DNA of 64,000 nucleotides from Mycolicibacterium parafortuitum. GTDB lineage: Bacteria > Actinomycetota > Actinomycetes > Mycobacteriales > Mycobacteriaceae. Each line of letters begins with the position of its first letter. Position 1 is the first letter of the stretch. Below are positions 44,395 through 52,840 of the stretch, one piece after another. The position numbers and the translations under genes were made by a program. The notes under the pieces were generated by a model. The model did no database searches and was not told the origin of the DNA. It saw only the letters and a list, made by a program, of their open reading frames with translations. The stretch is from assembly GCF_002086815.1 (NCBI RefSeq), contig NZ_MVID01000001.1, positions 248,001 to 312,000 on the forward strand, written 5' to 3'.

Positions 44395-46020
44395 GTGTCA
44401 GAGTGGACCATCGGCGGTGTCGTCGACGCCATCGCCGAGGCGATACCGGACCGGCTGATGACGGTCTGCGGTGACCGGCGGAGCACGTACGCCGAGACCG
44501 CCGAGCGTACCCGGCGACTCGCGAACTTCTTGAGCACCAACGGAATCGGCGCACACCGGGAACGCGACGGCCTCGACGGCTGGCAGTGCGGGCAGGACCG
44601 GGTCGCGCTGATCATGCACAACGACCTGTACCCGGACATGGTGATCGGCGCGCTGAAGGCCCGTGCGGTGCCGGTGAACGTGAATTTCAACTACACGCCG
44701 CGCGAGGTCGACGAACTGCTGGCGTACCTACAGCCCCGCGCGGTGATCGTGCATCGCTCGCTGGGCGCGAAATTCGCCGATGTACTGCCCCGTGCCGGGG
44801 TGGAGGTGGTGATCTCGATCGACGACGGCAGCGATGCGCCGGAGCCGACCGGCGCGATCAGCCTCGACGACGCACTGGCCGCCGGCGACGTCGACCAGCC
44901 CATCACGCCGTCGCCCGACGACGTGATGATGATCTGCACCGGCGGCACCACCGGCCGCCCGAAAGGCGTGATGTGGCGCCAATCCGACACCTATGTGGTG
45001 TCGATGAACGGTGCCGACCACGACTCCGTCGACGAGATCCACGCCAAGGTGGCGCACGCCGGGCCGCCCTGGTTCGCGGTGTCCCCCCTGATGCACGCCG
45101 CCGGCATGTGGACCGCGTTCGCGGCGCTGCTCAACGGCCAGACCGTGATCCTGTACGACAAGCCGACACTCGACGCCGCCGCGGTGCTCCAGACCGCCGA
45201 ACGCGAGAAGGTCGGCCTGATGACGATGGTCGGTGATGCCTACGCCCGGCCGTTGATCGCCGAACTGCGCCGCCGTCCCTACGATCTGTCGTCTCTGTTC
45301 GCGATCGGCACCGGTGGTGCGGCGACCAACCAGCGCCACCAGGATGCGCTGCTGGAGCTGCTCCCGCAGATCACGCTGATCAACGGCTACGGGTCCTCGG
45401 AGACCGGGAACATGGCGTTCGGCCGCAGCCTGCGCGAGGACCGCAAGGACACCTTCGAACGGCGGGACGGGGTGGTGCTGCTCTCCGAGGACCGCACCCG
45501 GTTCCTGGAACCCGGTGACGACGAGATCGGTTGGGTCGCGCGCGAGGGCCGGATCCCGTTGGGCTACTTCGACGATGCCGACGCGACCGCGCGGACGTTC
45601 CCTGTGGTCGACGGCCGGCGGGTGGTGATCTCCGGGGACCGCGCCTCACTGGAGGCCGACGGCACCATCCGGCTGTACGGCCGCGACTCACTGGTGATCA
45701 ACACCGGCGGGGAGAAGGTGTTCGTCGAGGAGGTGGAGGAAGTGCTGCGCGCCCACCCCGGTGTCGCCGACGCGCTGGTGATCGGCCGCGACAGCGAACG
45801 CTGGGGTCAGGAGATCGTCGCACTGGTCCAGAGGCAACCGGACAGCGACGTCGACCCGGATGCGCTGCGGCAGGCGTGCCACGCCGCGCTGGCCCGCTAC
45901 AAGGCGCCCAAGGAGTTCCTCTTCGTCGAACGGGTGCGCCGGCTGGGTAACGGAAAGGCCGACTATCGATGGGCGAAAATCCAAGTGGCGCCGCAGGACA
46001 CGCTGGCGGGTCAGCCGTGA
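44395..46020 (+). CDS. acyl-CoA ligase, FadD19-like (AMP-forming)
   Basis: About 541 residues. ATP loop CTGGTTGRPKGVMWRQ near 185, GYGSSETGNM near 335, LVINTGGEKVFVEEVEEVL near 430 and final GNGKADYRWAK with the catalytic Lys: this set is typical of FadD19, the ligase for branched steroid side-chain acids. A long insert around residues 50-65 (GIGAHRERDGLDGWQCGQD) is shared in form with the ligase at 61648. Two starts are possible: ATG 44389 and GTG 44395; GAGGAG lies 1 nt and 7 nt before them, so GTG is preferred. Its stop overlaps the next gene (GTGA). Confidence 0.92.
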   Translation: MSEWTIGGVVDAIAEAIPDRLMTVCGDRRSTYAETAERTRRLANFLSTNGIGAHRERDGLDGWQCGQDRVALIMHNDLYPDMVIGALKARAVPVNVNFNYTPREVDELLAYLQPRAVIVHRSLGAKFADVLPRAGVEVVISIDDGSDAPEPTGAISLDDALAAGDVDQPITPSPDDVMMICTGGTTGRPKGVMWRQSDTYVVSMNGADHDSVDEIHAKVAHAGPPWFAVSPLMHAAGMWTAFAALLNGQTVILYDKPTLDAAAVLQTAEREKVGLMTMVGDAYARPLIAELRRRPYDLSSLFAIGTGGAATNQRHQDALLELLPQITLINGYGSSETGNMAFGRSLREDRKDTFERRDGVVLLSEDRTRFLEPGDDEIGWVAREGRIPLGYFDDADATARTFPVVDGRRVVISGDRASLEADGTIRLYGRDSLVINTGGEKVFVEEVEEVLRAHPGVADALVIGRDSERWGQEIVALVQRQPDSDVDPDALRQACHAALARYKAPKEFLFVERVRRLGNGKADYRWAKIQVAPQDTLAGQP

Positions 46021-46856
46021 CCCACCGAGCGATTGATTGTCTGGTCAACGTGCACTTCGGCGAGACGGCCAAACAACCCGAGTTCATGCTCAAGGTCCGC
46101 GACGACTACTTCAAGGGCCCGAAGTCGCTCTACGACCAGGTCGAACTGCCGGAACTGCTCGACGAGATGGCCGAGCACGGCGTCGAGAAGGCCATCCTGA
46201 TGGACAACCTCGTCAAACCGTCGATGACCGCCCGCAAGTTCGTCGAGGAGCGGCCGGACAAGTTCGCGCTGGCGATCGGCGGGGTCAACCTGCTGCGCCC
46301 GATGCCGTCGCTGCGGGAGCTGAGCGCGGTCGTCGCCGACCTGCCGGTCGCGTACGCCGCTGTCGGACCCAGCTTTTGGGGCGACGGTATGTACCCGCCG
46401 AGCGACGCGGTGTACTACCCGCTCTACACCAAATGCGCCGAACTCGGCCTGCCGCTGTGCATCAACACCGGTCTGCCCGGACCGCCGATCCCCGGTGAGG
46501 TGCAGAACCCGATCCACCTCGACCGGGTCTGCGTGCGCTTCCCCGAGCTGAAGCTGTGCATGATCCACGGCGCCGATCCGTGGTGGGATGTCGCGATCCG
46601 CTTGCTGATCAAGTACGCGAACCTGCGCATCATGACCTCGGCGTGGTCGCCGAAACGGCTGCCGGACAGCCTGCTCCACTTCATGCGCACCCGCGGCAAG
46701 AACAAGGTGATCTTCGCTTCAGACTGGCCGGTGCTGCGGCAGAGCCGCGTCGTCCCCGAGGCCCTCGCGCTCGACCTGCCGGCCGACGTCCTCGACAACT
46801 ACCTCTACAACAACGCCAACGACTTCTTCTTCGGCACGGACGAACAGGAGATCTGA
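46017..46856 (+). CDS. amidohydrolase-2 family protein with degenerate metal site
   Basis: A 279-residue relative of the hydrolase at 43137. The first metal motif reads IDCLVNVHFGE, so the usual first Asp/His-x-His is largely lost; CINTGLPGPPIPG stands where a metal His is expected; MIHGADPWW and the Asp in FASDWP are kept. It may form a complex with the larger protein or use another chemistry. GTG 46017 overlaps the ligase stop. It is followed by the two dehydrogenase genes. Confidence 0.8.
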   Translation: MTHRAIDCLVNVHFGETAKQPEFMLKVRDDYFKGPKSLYDQVELPELLDEMAEHGVEKAILMDNLVKPSMTARKFVEERPDKFALAIGGVNLLRPMPSLRELSAVVADLPVAYAAVGPSFWGDGMYPPSDAVYYPLYTKCAELGLPLCINTGLPGPPIPGEVQNPIHLDRVCVRFPELKLCMIHGADPWWDVAIRLLIKYANLRIMTSAWSPKRLPDSLLHFMRTRGKNKVIFASDWPVLRQSRVVPEALALDLPADVLDNYLYNNANDFFFGTDEQEI

Positions 46857-46858
46857 CC

Positions 46859-47908
46859 GTGGACCGGTACGAACTGCGCAGGCTGGACTACAGCCTGTCC
46901 GAGGATCACCAGGCGCTCCAAGCCGCCTACAAGGACTTCTTCTCGACCCGCTGCACCATCGACACGGTGCGCGCGGCCGAGGAGTCCGGGTTCGACAAGA
47001 ACCTGTGGGAACGCCTGTGCGCCATGGGTGCGACGACGATGGCGCTGCCGGAGTCCGTCGGCGGTGACGGGGCGACGCTGGTCGACCTGACGCTGGTCGC
47101 CGAGGAGATCGGGCGCTCGCTGGCTCCGGTCCCGTGGATCGATCACGTGGTGGCCGCTCGGCTGTTGGCCCGGCTCGGCGCCATCGATGCGGACATCGAC
47201 GCCGACATCGTGAATGGCAAGCAGCTCGTCGCGCTGGACCCGGCGCTCGACAGCACCGGCGTGCGGTTGATCCCGGCCGGGTCGATCGCCGACCGCCTGC
47301 TGGTACGTGACGGTGACCAGATCGTGGCACTGAGCTTCGCGTCGCGGCCCGCGCGCGTCGACAACATCGGCAAGCTGCCGATGGCGTGGGTGGATCCGGC
47401 CGCCGCCGACAACCGCACCGTGCTGGCCGAAGGCGCCTCGGCGGTGGCCGAATACCAACGGGCGCTCGACGAATGGCGGCTGCTGACCGCCGCGGCCCTG
47501 GTCGGTCTGGTCGAGGAGACCATGACGATCGCCGCCGAGTTCTCGAAGACCCGCTACACCCTGGGCGTGCCGATCTCGACGCTGCAGGCCATCTCGCATC
47601 CGCTGGCCAACATCGCGATCGTCGTGCAGGGCGGCCGCAACCTGGCCCGGCGGGCGGCGTGGTTCGCCGACAACGAACCCGACGAGCGCCGCGAACTCGC
47701 GCCGTCGGCGTTCGTGTTCATGGCCGAGGAGGCGGCCAAGGCCGCGACGATGGCGGTGCACGTGCAGGGTGGACTCGGGGTGTCCGCGGAGGCGGCCGCC
47801 ACCGCGTATCTGGTCCGCGCCCGTGGCTGGGCGATCGCCGGCGGAGATCCCGGCGTGACGGCCACCTACCTCGCCGGGATCGTCGCCGAACGCGAAGGAC
47901 GGAGCTAG
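46859..47908 (+). CDS. acyl-CoA dehydrogenase-like subunit (beta type)
   Basis: A 349-residue ACAD-fold protein. The N-terminal helical domain (LSEDHQALQAAYKDFF) and the C-terminal HVQGGLGVSAEAAATAYLVRA are clear, but the catalytic EGT loop is absent and the middle domain is short. It lies directly before a second dehydrogenase gene, the layout of alpha-beta dehydrogenases used in steroid side-chain and ring degradation. Probably a structural partner. GTG 46859 has AGGAG 8 nt upstream. Confidence 0.87.
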   Translation: MDRYELRRLDYSLSEDHQALQAAYKDFFSTRCTIDTVRAAEESGFDKNLWERLCAMGATTMALPESVGGDGATLVDLTLVAEEIGRSLAPVPWIDHVVAARLLARLGAIDADIDADIVNGKQLVALDPALDSTGVRLIPAGSIADRLLVRDGDQIVALSFASRPARVDNIGKLPMAWVDPAAADNRTVLAEGASAVAEYQRALDEWRLLTAAALVGLVEETMTIAAEFSKTRYTLGVPISTLQAISHPLANIAIVVQGGRNLARRAAWFADNEPDERRELAPSAFVFMAEEAAKAATMAVHVQGGLGVSAEAAATAYLVRARGWAIAGGDPGVTATYLAGIVAEREGRS

Positions 47909-47911
47909 ACA

Positions 47912-49081
47912 ATGGATTTCTCACGGGTCGAGCTGTCCGACGAGGAGCACAAGTTCCAGGACGAGGTCCGGACGTTCCTGCGCGAGATCGTCACCGAGGA
48001 GGTGATCCGGCGCGATCGCGAGACCGGCGACAACTTCGACGAGGGTGTGCACCTGGCGCTCGGCGCGGCGGGCTATCTGGACCGGGACTGGAATCCGGCC
48101 ACCGAGAAGCCGTTCTCGCGGGTGGAGCGGCGGATTTGGGAGCTGGAGAAGCGCCGCGCCCACGTGCCGTGGGTGACCTCGGGCACCACGGCGATGATCA
48201 CCAAATCGGTGGAGAAGTTCGGCTCGCCGGAACTCAAAGAGGAGGTGCTGCCGCGGGTCTACAGCGGGCACGTCCGGTTGTGCCTCGGCTACACCGAACC
48301 CGAGGGCGGCTCCGACGTCGCGACCTGCAAGACCCGCGCCGTGCGAGACGGCGACCAGTGGGTGATAAACGGGTCGAAGATGTTCACCACCGGCGCGCAC
48401 AACTGCCAGTACGTCTTCCTGATCACCAACACCGACCCGAGCGCGCCGAAACACAAGAGCCTGACCATGTTCCTGGTTCCGCTCGACACCCCCGGCATCG
48501 AGATCCAGGGCATCCGCACCGTCGACGGCGACCGCACCAACATCGTCTACTACAGCGACGTCCGCATCGACGACCGCTACCGCCTCGGCGAGGTCAACGG
48601 CGGCTGGACCGTGGTGCGCGAACCGCTCAACGCCGAGCACGGTGACGTCGCCGCCGCCGACGACGGCCTCGCCGACGTGTCGATCATGATGCACCAGGCG
48701 ATGTTCATGGCCAAGGCCGTCGACACAGCCGCCGAGAAGTCGGCCATCCCGGATCCCAACGGCCGCAGGCTGATCGACGACGGGGCCGTCGCGTACCGGT
48801 TGGGCCGCAGTGTCGCCCGGCTGGAGGCGTCGCTGTCTGCGCCGAGCATCTTCGGCCGGGTCGCGCTCGCCCAGACCATGCGCGACATCTCGCCCGACCT
48901 GATGGACATCCTGGGGACGGCCTCGGCGCTTCCGGTCGGCACCGACGGCGCCGCCGACGACGGGGCGTCGGAATATGTCTACCGGTTCGCGCCGCTGGTG
49001 GGCATCTACGGCGGCACCCTTGAGGTGTTCCGCAACATGATCGCCCAGTACGTGCTGGGCCTGGGCAAGCCGAGCTATTGA
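47912..49081 (+). CDS. acyl-CoA dehydrogenase (alpha-type, heteromeric)
   Basis: A 389-residue dehydrogenase. FAD/substrate motif LCLGYTEPEGGSDVA near 125, GEVNGGWTVVREPLNAEHG near 225 with a Glu at the helix-G position used by isovaleryl-CoA dehydrogenase, and the C-terminal IYGGTLEVFRNMIAQYVLG, which lacks the MCAD-type Glu. With the 46859 product it should form the active enzyme. Last gene of the operon that starts at 42292; it ends against a long hairpin and the convergent thiolase-like gene. Confidence 0.92.
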   Translation: MDFSRVELSDEEHKFQDEVRTFLREIVTEEVIRRDRETGDNFDEGVHLALGAAGYLDRDWNPATEKPFSRVERRIWELEKRRAHVPWVTSGTTAMITKSVEKFGSPELKEEVLPRVYSGHVRLCLGYTEPEGGSDVATCKTRAVRDGDQWVINGSKMFTTGAHNCQYVFLITNTDPSAPKHKSLTMFLVPLDTPGIEIQGIRTVDGDRTNIVYYSDVRIDDRYRLGEVNGGWTVVREPLNAEHGDVAAADDGLADVSIMMHQAMFMAKAVDTAAEKSAIPDPNGRRLIDDGAVAYRLGRSVARLEASLSAPSIFGRVALAQTMRDISPDLMDILGTASALPVGTDGAADDGASEYVYRFAPLVGIYGGTLEVFRNMIAQYVLGLGKPSY

Positions 49082-49127
49082 TTTCGGCGTAGTTGGTCAC
49101 ACCTGGGTTGACCAACTACGCCCAAAT
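49081..49127. terminator. bidirectional terminator hairpin
   Basis: A 14-bp perfect stem (GGCGTAGTTGGTCA, 49086-49099, with 49109-49122) extended by four more pairs after one mismatch, loop 9 nt. It fills the space between the convergent dehydrogenase and thiolase-like stops and should end transcription both ways. Sequence unrelated to the 63-bp elements. Confidence 0.75.
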
Positions 49128-49129
49128 CG

Positions 49130-50275
49130 CTAGGTGGTGACGATCGTCGCGCCCGCGGTGCCGGGGGCGCCGTAGAGCTGGGCGAAGCCCACCTTCGGCT
49201 CCCCGGGGATCTGCCGGTCGCCGGCCTGCCCGCGCAGCTGCAGCACGATCTCGTGCAGCTGGCGCAGCCCGGACGCGCCGATCGGCTCACCGTTGGCCAG
49301 CAGGCCACCGTCGGTGTTGACCGGCATGGACCCGCCGATCTCGGTGGCGCCGTCGGCGATCAGCCGCTCCTGATCGCCGTCGGCGCAGAAGCCGGCCTCG
49401 GCCATGTGGATGATCTCGGCGCCGGCGTCGGTGTCCTGCAACTGGATCACGTCCACCTCTGACGGTTCGATACCGGCCTTCTCGAACGCCGCGCGCGACG
49501 CGTACACCGTCGGCGCGACGTCCTCGTCGACCGGCGCGAACGTCGTGTTCACCTCGTAGGCACCGTACTTGCGGGTGCGGACCTCGACCGCGCGGACGTA
49601 GACCGGCTTGTTCGTGTACCGGTGCGCGATGTCGGCCCGGCACATCACCACCGCGGCAGCCCCCTCGTCGGGGGAGCAGAACATGTACTGCGTCAACGGG
49701 TAATTGAGCATCGGCGAGTTCAGGATCGCGTCCTCGTCCATCGGCTTGCGGCGGAACGCGTTCGGGTTCAGCGCCCCGTTGCGCAGGTTCTTGTTGACCA
49801 CCTTGGCCAGGGTGCGGTGGTCGATGCCGTGGTTGTGCAGGTACCGGTTGGCCTTCATGCCGAAGAACTGGGTGGTCAGGTACTGCCCGTTCTCGGCGTA
49901 CCAGCTCGGCATCCCGACCAGACCGGGGTCCTCGGTGAACGCGCCGCGCGGATGCTTGTCGAGACCGACGGCGATACCGATGTCGTAGTCGCCCAACCGG
50001 ATTCCGTCCGCACACGCCTTGGTGGCGCTGGCCGCGGTCGCGCACGCGTTGAACACGTTGGTGAACGGGATCCCCGACAACCCGACCATGCCGACGATCG
50101 CGTCCGGGTTGGCGACCGTCCAGCTGCCGCCGACGCCGAACTGGATGTCGTTCCACGACACCCCGGCATCGGCGACCGCGGCGGTGATCGCGTCGACGCC
50201 CATCTGCATCGCGGTCTTGCCCTCGAACCGCCCGAACGGGTGGATCCCGACCCCGATGATCGCCACATCGTGCAT
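49130..50275 (-). CDS. thiolase-fold protein of the SCP-2/lipid-transfer (Ltp) type
   Basis: A 381-residue thiolase-superfamily protein. The nucleophile Cys78 is in FNACATAASA, but the usual His/acid loop (NEAFA or HDxF) is replaced by QLQDTDAGAE and the GHP loop by NGEPIGASGL. Such Ltp-type proteins include Ltp2, which does aldol cleavage of steroid side chains together with a DUF35 protein; no DUF35 gene is in view. The ATG at 50275 has AAAGGGA at 6 nt. It is co-transcribed with the thioesterase-like gene (19 bp apart). Confidence 0.88.
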   Translation of the reverse strand: MHDVAIIGVGIHPFGRFEGKTAMQMGVDAITAAVADAGVSWNDIQFGVGGSWTVANPDAIVGMVGLSGIPFTNVFNACATAASATKACADGIRLGDYDIGIAVGLDKHPRGAFTEDPGLVGMPSWYAENGQYLTTQFFGMKANRYLHNHGIDHRTLAKVVNKNLRNGALNPNAFRRKPMDEDAILNSPMLNYPLTQYMFCSPDEGAAAVVMCRADIAHRYTNKPVYVRAVEVRTRKYGAYEVNTTFAPVDEDVAPTVYASRAAFEKAGIEPSEVDVIQLQDTDAGAEIIHMAEAGFCADGDQERLIADGATEIGGSMPVNTDGGLLANGEPIGASGLRQLHEIVLQLRGQAGDRQIPGEPKVGFAQLYGAPGTAGATIVTT

Positions 50276-50294
50276 GTTCAGTCCCTTTCCACGG

Positions 50295-51104
50295 TTACCG
50301 GCGCGGCCGTACCAGCTGCGCCTGCTGGATCGCGGCCACCGGTCCGTCCTCGTCGAACAACGTCCCACGCGACACCCCGACACCGTCGGCGCCGTAGTGA
50401 CTTTCCGAACGCACCCCGATCCAGTCACCGTCCGGCACCCGATGGATGTGCACGGCGAGATCGGTGTTGAGGAACGTGAAGTCGGCCGGGTCGAGCCGGC
50501 TGCCCATCCCGTTGGCGATGTCGGCGACCGCGAACAACCGCTGCGTGGGTGTCATCTGCTCGCCGACGACCAGGTCGACCAGTGGGGTGGCCCAGCACTC
50601 GGCCTGGACGCTGTGCAGGATGTCGTTGAGCCAGAGCCAGTCCAGGCTCTGGATGTAGGTGCGGTCGGCGCCGTCGTCGGGCATCCGGCGGGTGCCCTCG
50701 GCGACCGGCCGCATCGGCTCCACCGGGGTGTCGGGCAGGGTCTCGGTGTGGGCGCGCTGGAAGCGCCACGTCGACGCGGTCGCGACGACCCGGGGCGTCC
50801 CGTCCGGTCCGGGTGCGGTCATGTCGGCGCCGAGCAGCTCGATCTGTTTTCCGGGCCGGGCCACGTGGGCCCGCACCCACAGCTGATCGGTCATCGGTAC
50901 CGGTCCGAGAAGGTCCACCACCACCCGGCTGATGCGGGTGTCCTCGCGCGGCGCGCACCGCTCGATCGCGCGGACCAGCAGCGCCGAGACAGGCGCGGCG
51001 TTCTGCATCGACGCGCCCCAGGTGCTGATGACGTGGTCGGACGGCGCGAACCTGTCGCCACGGGGATCGCCGGCGTCGACGAGTTCGTAGTAGGCGTCCG
51101 TCAC
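50295..51104 (-). CDS. acyl-CoA thioesterase-like protein (double hot-dog)
   Basis: A 269-residue protein of the 4HBT_3/TesB-like double hot-dog family: first half with APVSALLVRAIER and VDLLGPVP, second half with LNTDLAVHIHRVPDGDWIGV and RGTLFDEDGPVAAIQQAQLVR, which is the characteristic end. It probably hydrolyses an acyl-CoA or binds one. It starts with GTG at 51104 and is divergent from the P450 gene. First gene of a two-gene operon with the Ltp-type protein. Confidence 0.85.
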   Translation of the reverse strand: MTDAYYELVDAGDPRGDRFAPSDHVISTWGASMQNAAPVSALLVRAIERCAPREDTRISRVVVDLLGPVPMTDQLWVRAHVARPGKQIELLGADMTAPGPDGTPRVVATASTWRFQRAHTETLPDTPVEPMRPVAEGTRRMPDDGADRTYIQSLDWLWLNDILHSVQAECWATPLVDLVVGEQMTPTQRLFAVADIANGMGSRLDPADFTFLNTDLAVHIHRVPDGDWIGVRSESHYGADGVGVSRGTLFDEDGPVAAIQQAQLVRPRR

Positions 51105-51168
51105 GTCCGTCCTGTCTTGTGCCGCGGGTGGCCATCAGCAGGATATGGTGACTCTTATCGAAAGCACA

Positions 51169-51185
51169 ACCGGATGCCTTACAGG
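51169..51185. promoter_or_regulatory. weak ACTGTAA-type site before the P450 gene
   Basis: ACCGGAT-GCC-TTACAGG matches 10 of 14 positions of ACTGTAA-N3-TTACAGT, with a nearly complete right half. It overlaps the AGGAG ribosome site of the P450 gene and lies in the 88-bp space shared with the thioesterase gene. Confidence 0.25.
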
Positions 51186-51192
51186 AGTGAGA

Positions 51193-52419
51193 ATGGATGT
51201 CGCGGGGCAGTCGGTCGCCGAGGTTCACTTCGATCCGTTCTCGGCGGACTTCTACGCCGACCCGCACGCGTTCTATCCCCGGCTGCGCGCCGAGGCGCCG
51301 GTGTACTACAACGAGACCTACGAGTTCTACGCGCTGAGCAGGCATGCCGACGTCGCCGCCGGGCTCAAGGACTTCGCGACCTACTCGTCGGCCTACGGTG
51401 TCGACTTGGCGATGGTGCGGCGCGGTAAGCCGGTGCCGGCCAAGATGATCATCTCGATCGACCCGCCCGAGCACCGGGTGATGCGCAGCCTGGTCAACAA
51501 GGTGTTCACCCCGCGTGCGATCGGCGCGTTGCAGGCGATGATCACCGAGACCATCGACGGCTTCCTGGCCGACGCACTGGGCGGGGGCACCGAGTTTGAT
51601 GTGGTGCAGGACTTCTCGGTGTACTTCCCGGTCGACGTGATCACCAAGATGCTCGGGGTGCCCGCCGAGTACCGCCAGCAGGTGCGGCTCTGGATCGACG
51701 AATCGCTGCACCGTGAGCCCGGGCAGATCGAGATGTCGAAGTCCGGTATGCAGGCGATGACCGAGATCTGGCTGATGTACTACGAGCTGATCAAACAACG
51801 CCGCGCCCATCCGCGCGACGACATGATCAGCGCGCTGATCGCCGCCGAGGTGGGCCGCGACGACGGATCGACCAGCACGCTGGACGACGCCGAGATCGCC
51901 GGCTTCGCCACGCTGCTCGGCGGGGCCGGGGCCGAGACGGTGACCAAGCTGATCGGCAGCGCCGCGGTCACCTTCGCCCGCCATCCCGAGCAGTGGCAGC
52001 AGTTGCTCGACGACCGCGGGCTGGTTCCCGTCGCGATCGAGGAGCTGTTGCGCTACGACGCCCCGGTGCAGTACAACGTCCGCCGGTCCAACACCGACGT
52101 GACGTTGCACGGCGTCACCATTCCCGCGGGGGCGCCGGTGTTCCTGCTGGGCGCCTCGGCCAACCGGGACCCCGACGCGTGGACCGCCCCGGACGTCTTC
52201 GACATCAACCGGGACCGGACCGAGGCGCAGAACCTGGCGTTCGGGTACGGCATCCACAGCTGCCTCGGCGCCGCGCTGGCGCGGATGGAGGCCAAGATCG
52301 CCCTGGAGCGGTTACTGGAGGTGATGCCGCGCTACGAGGTCCGCTGGGACGGCTGCCAGAAGGTCAGCATGCAGAACGTCGCGGGCTGGTCCCATGTCCC
52401 GGTGCGGATCCTGACGTGA
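51193..52419 (+). CDS. cytochrome P450
   Basis: A 408-residue class I bacterial P450. I-helix GGAGAETVTKL carries the acid-alcohol pair; ExxR is in EELLRYDAP; the heme loop is FGYGIHSCLG with Cys357. No membrane anchor. It uses oxygen and electrons from a ferredoxin; no ferredoxin gene is adjacent, so a general one must serve. ATG 51193 has AGGAG at 5 nt; an ATG at 51145 is open but lacks a ribosome site. It probably hydroxylates the substrate of this gene block. Confidence 0.93.
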   Translation: MDVAGQSVAEVHFDPFSADFYADPHAFYPRLRAEAPVYYNETYEFYALSRHADVAAGLKDFATYSSAYGVDLAMVRRGKPVPAKMIISIDPPEHRVMRSLVNKVFTPRAIGALQAMITETIDGFLADALGGGTEFDVVQDFSVYFPVDVITKMLGVPAEYRQQVRLWIDESLHREPGQIEMSKSGMQAMTEIWLMYYELIKQRRAHPRDDMISALIAAEVGRDDGSTSTLDDAEIAGFATLLGGAGAETVTKLIGSAAVTFARHPEQWQQLLDDRGLVPVAIEELLRYDAPVQYNVRRSNTDVTLHGVTIPAGAPVFLLGASANRDPDAWTAPDVFDINRDRTEAQNLAFGYGIHSCLGAALARMEAKIALERLLEVMPRYEVRWDGCQKVSMQNVAGWSHVPVRILT

Positions 52420-52794
52420 TCAGCGGGCTTCGATCATCTCGCGCAGCCGCTCGGCCGCGCACACCGTCGCGTGTGCCGAGCGGGCACGCTCGGCGAGCGT
52501 GCGATCCGAGGTCGCGACCACGATCTGCTCGGGATGCGGGTCGGAGGCGATCAGCCTGACGATCTCGTCGTCCGCGGAATTCGGCGCCGGCGCGGCAGCG
52601 TGGGCGACGGTGATCACCGCCGAGGTGATCGGCGGGGTCGGCGGACGTTCGAAAACGACTGCGACGTCGGCTTCCTCGGTCAGCGCCCAACGCTCCAGAC
52701 GGCGCACCAGCGTCGTCATCGCCGCATGTCGGTCCCGCCACCAGCCGTCGGGCCGGCATCCGATCACGTTCATCCCATCGACAATCCAGCGCAC
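52420..52794 (-). CDS. NYN (PIN-like) domain RNase, YacP type
   Basis: A 124-residue protein with the acidic residues of the NYN nuclease fold: WIVDGMNVI (Asp), NSADDEIV (two Asp) and ATSDRTLA (Asp). YacP/Rae1-like members cut mRNA or act on the ribosome. It starts with GTG 52794 and its stop abuts that of the convergent P450 gene. It seems unrelated to the catabolic genes around it. Confidence 0.85.
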   Translation of the reverse strand: MRWIVDGMNVIGCRPDGWWRDRHAAMTTLVRRLERWALTEEADVAVVFERPPTPPITSAVITVAHAAAPAPNSADDEIVRLIASDPHPEQIVVATSDRTLAERARSAHATVCAAERLREMIEAR

Positions 52795-52840
52795 CCGCCG
52801 CAGACTAGCGAACTAGTGCCATGAGAAAGGCAGCTCCGCG

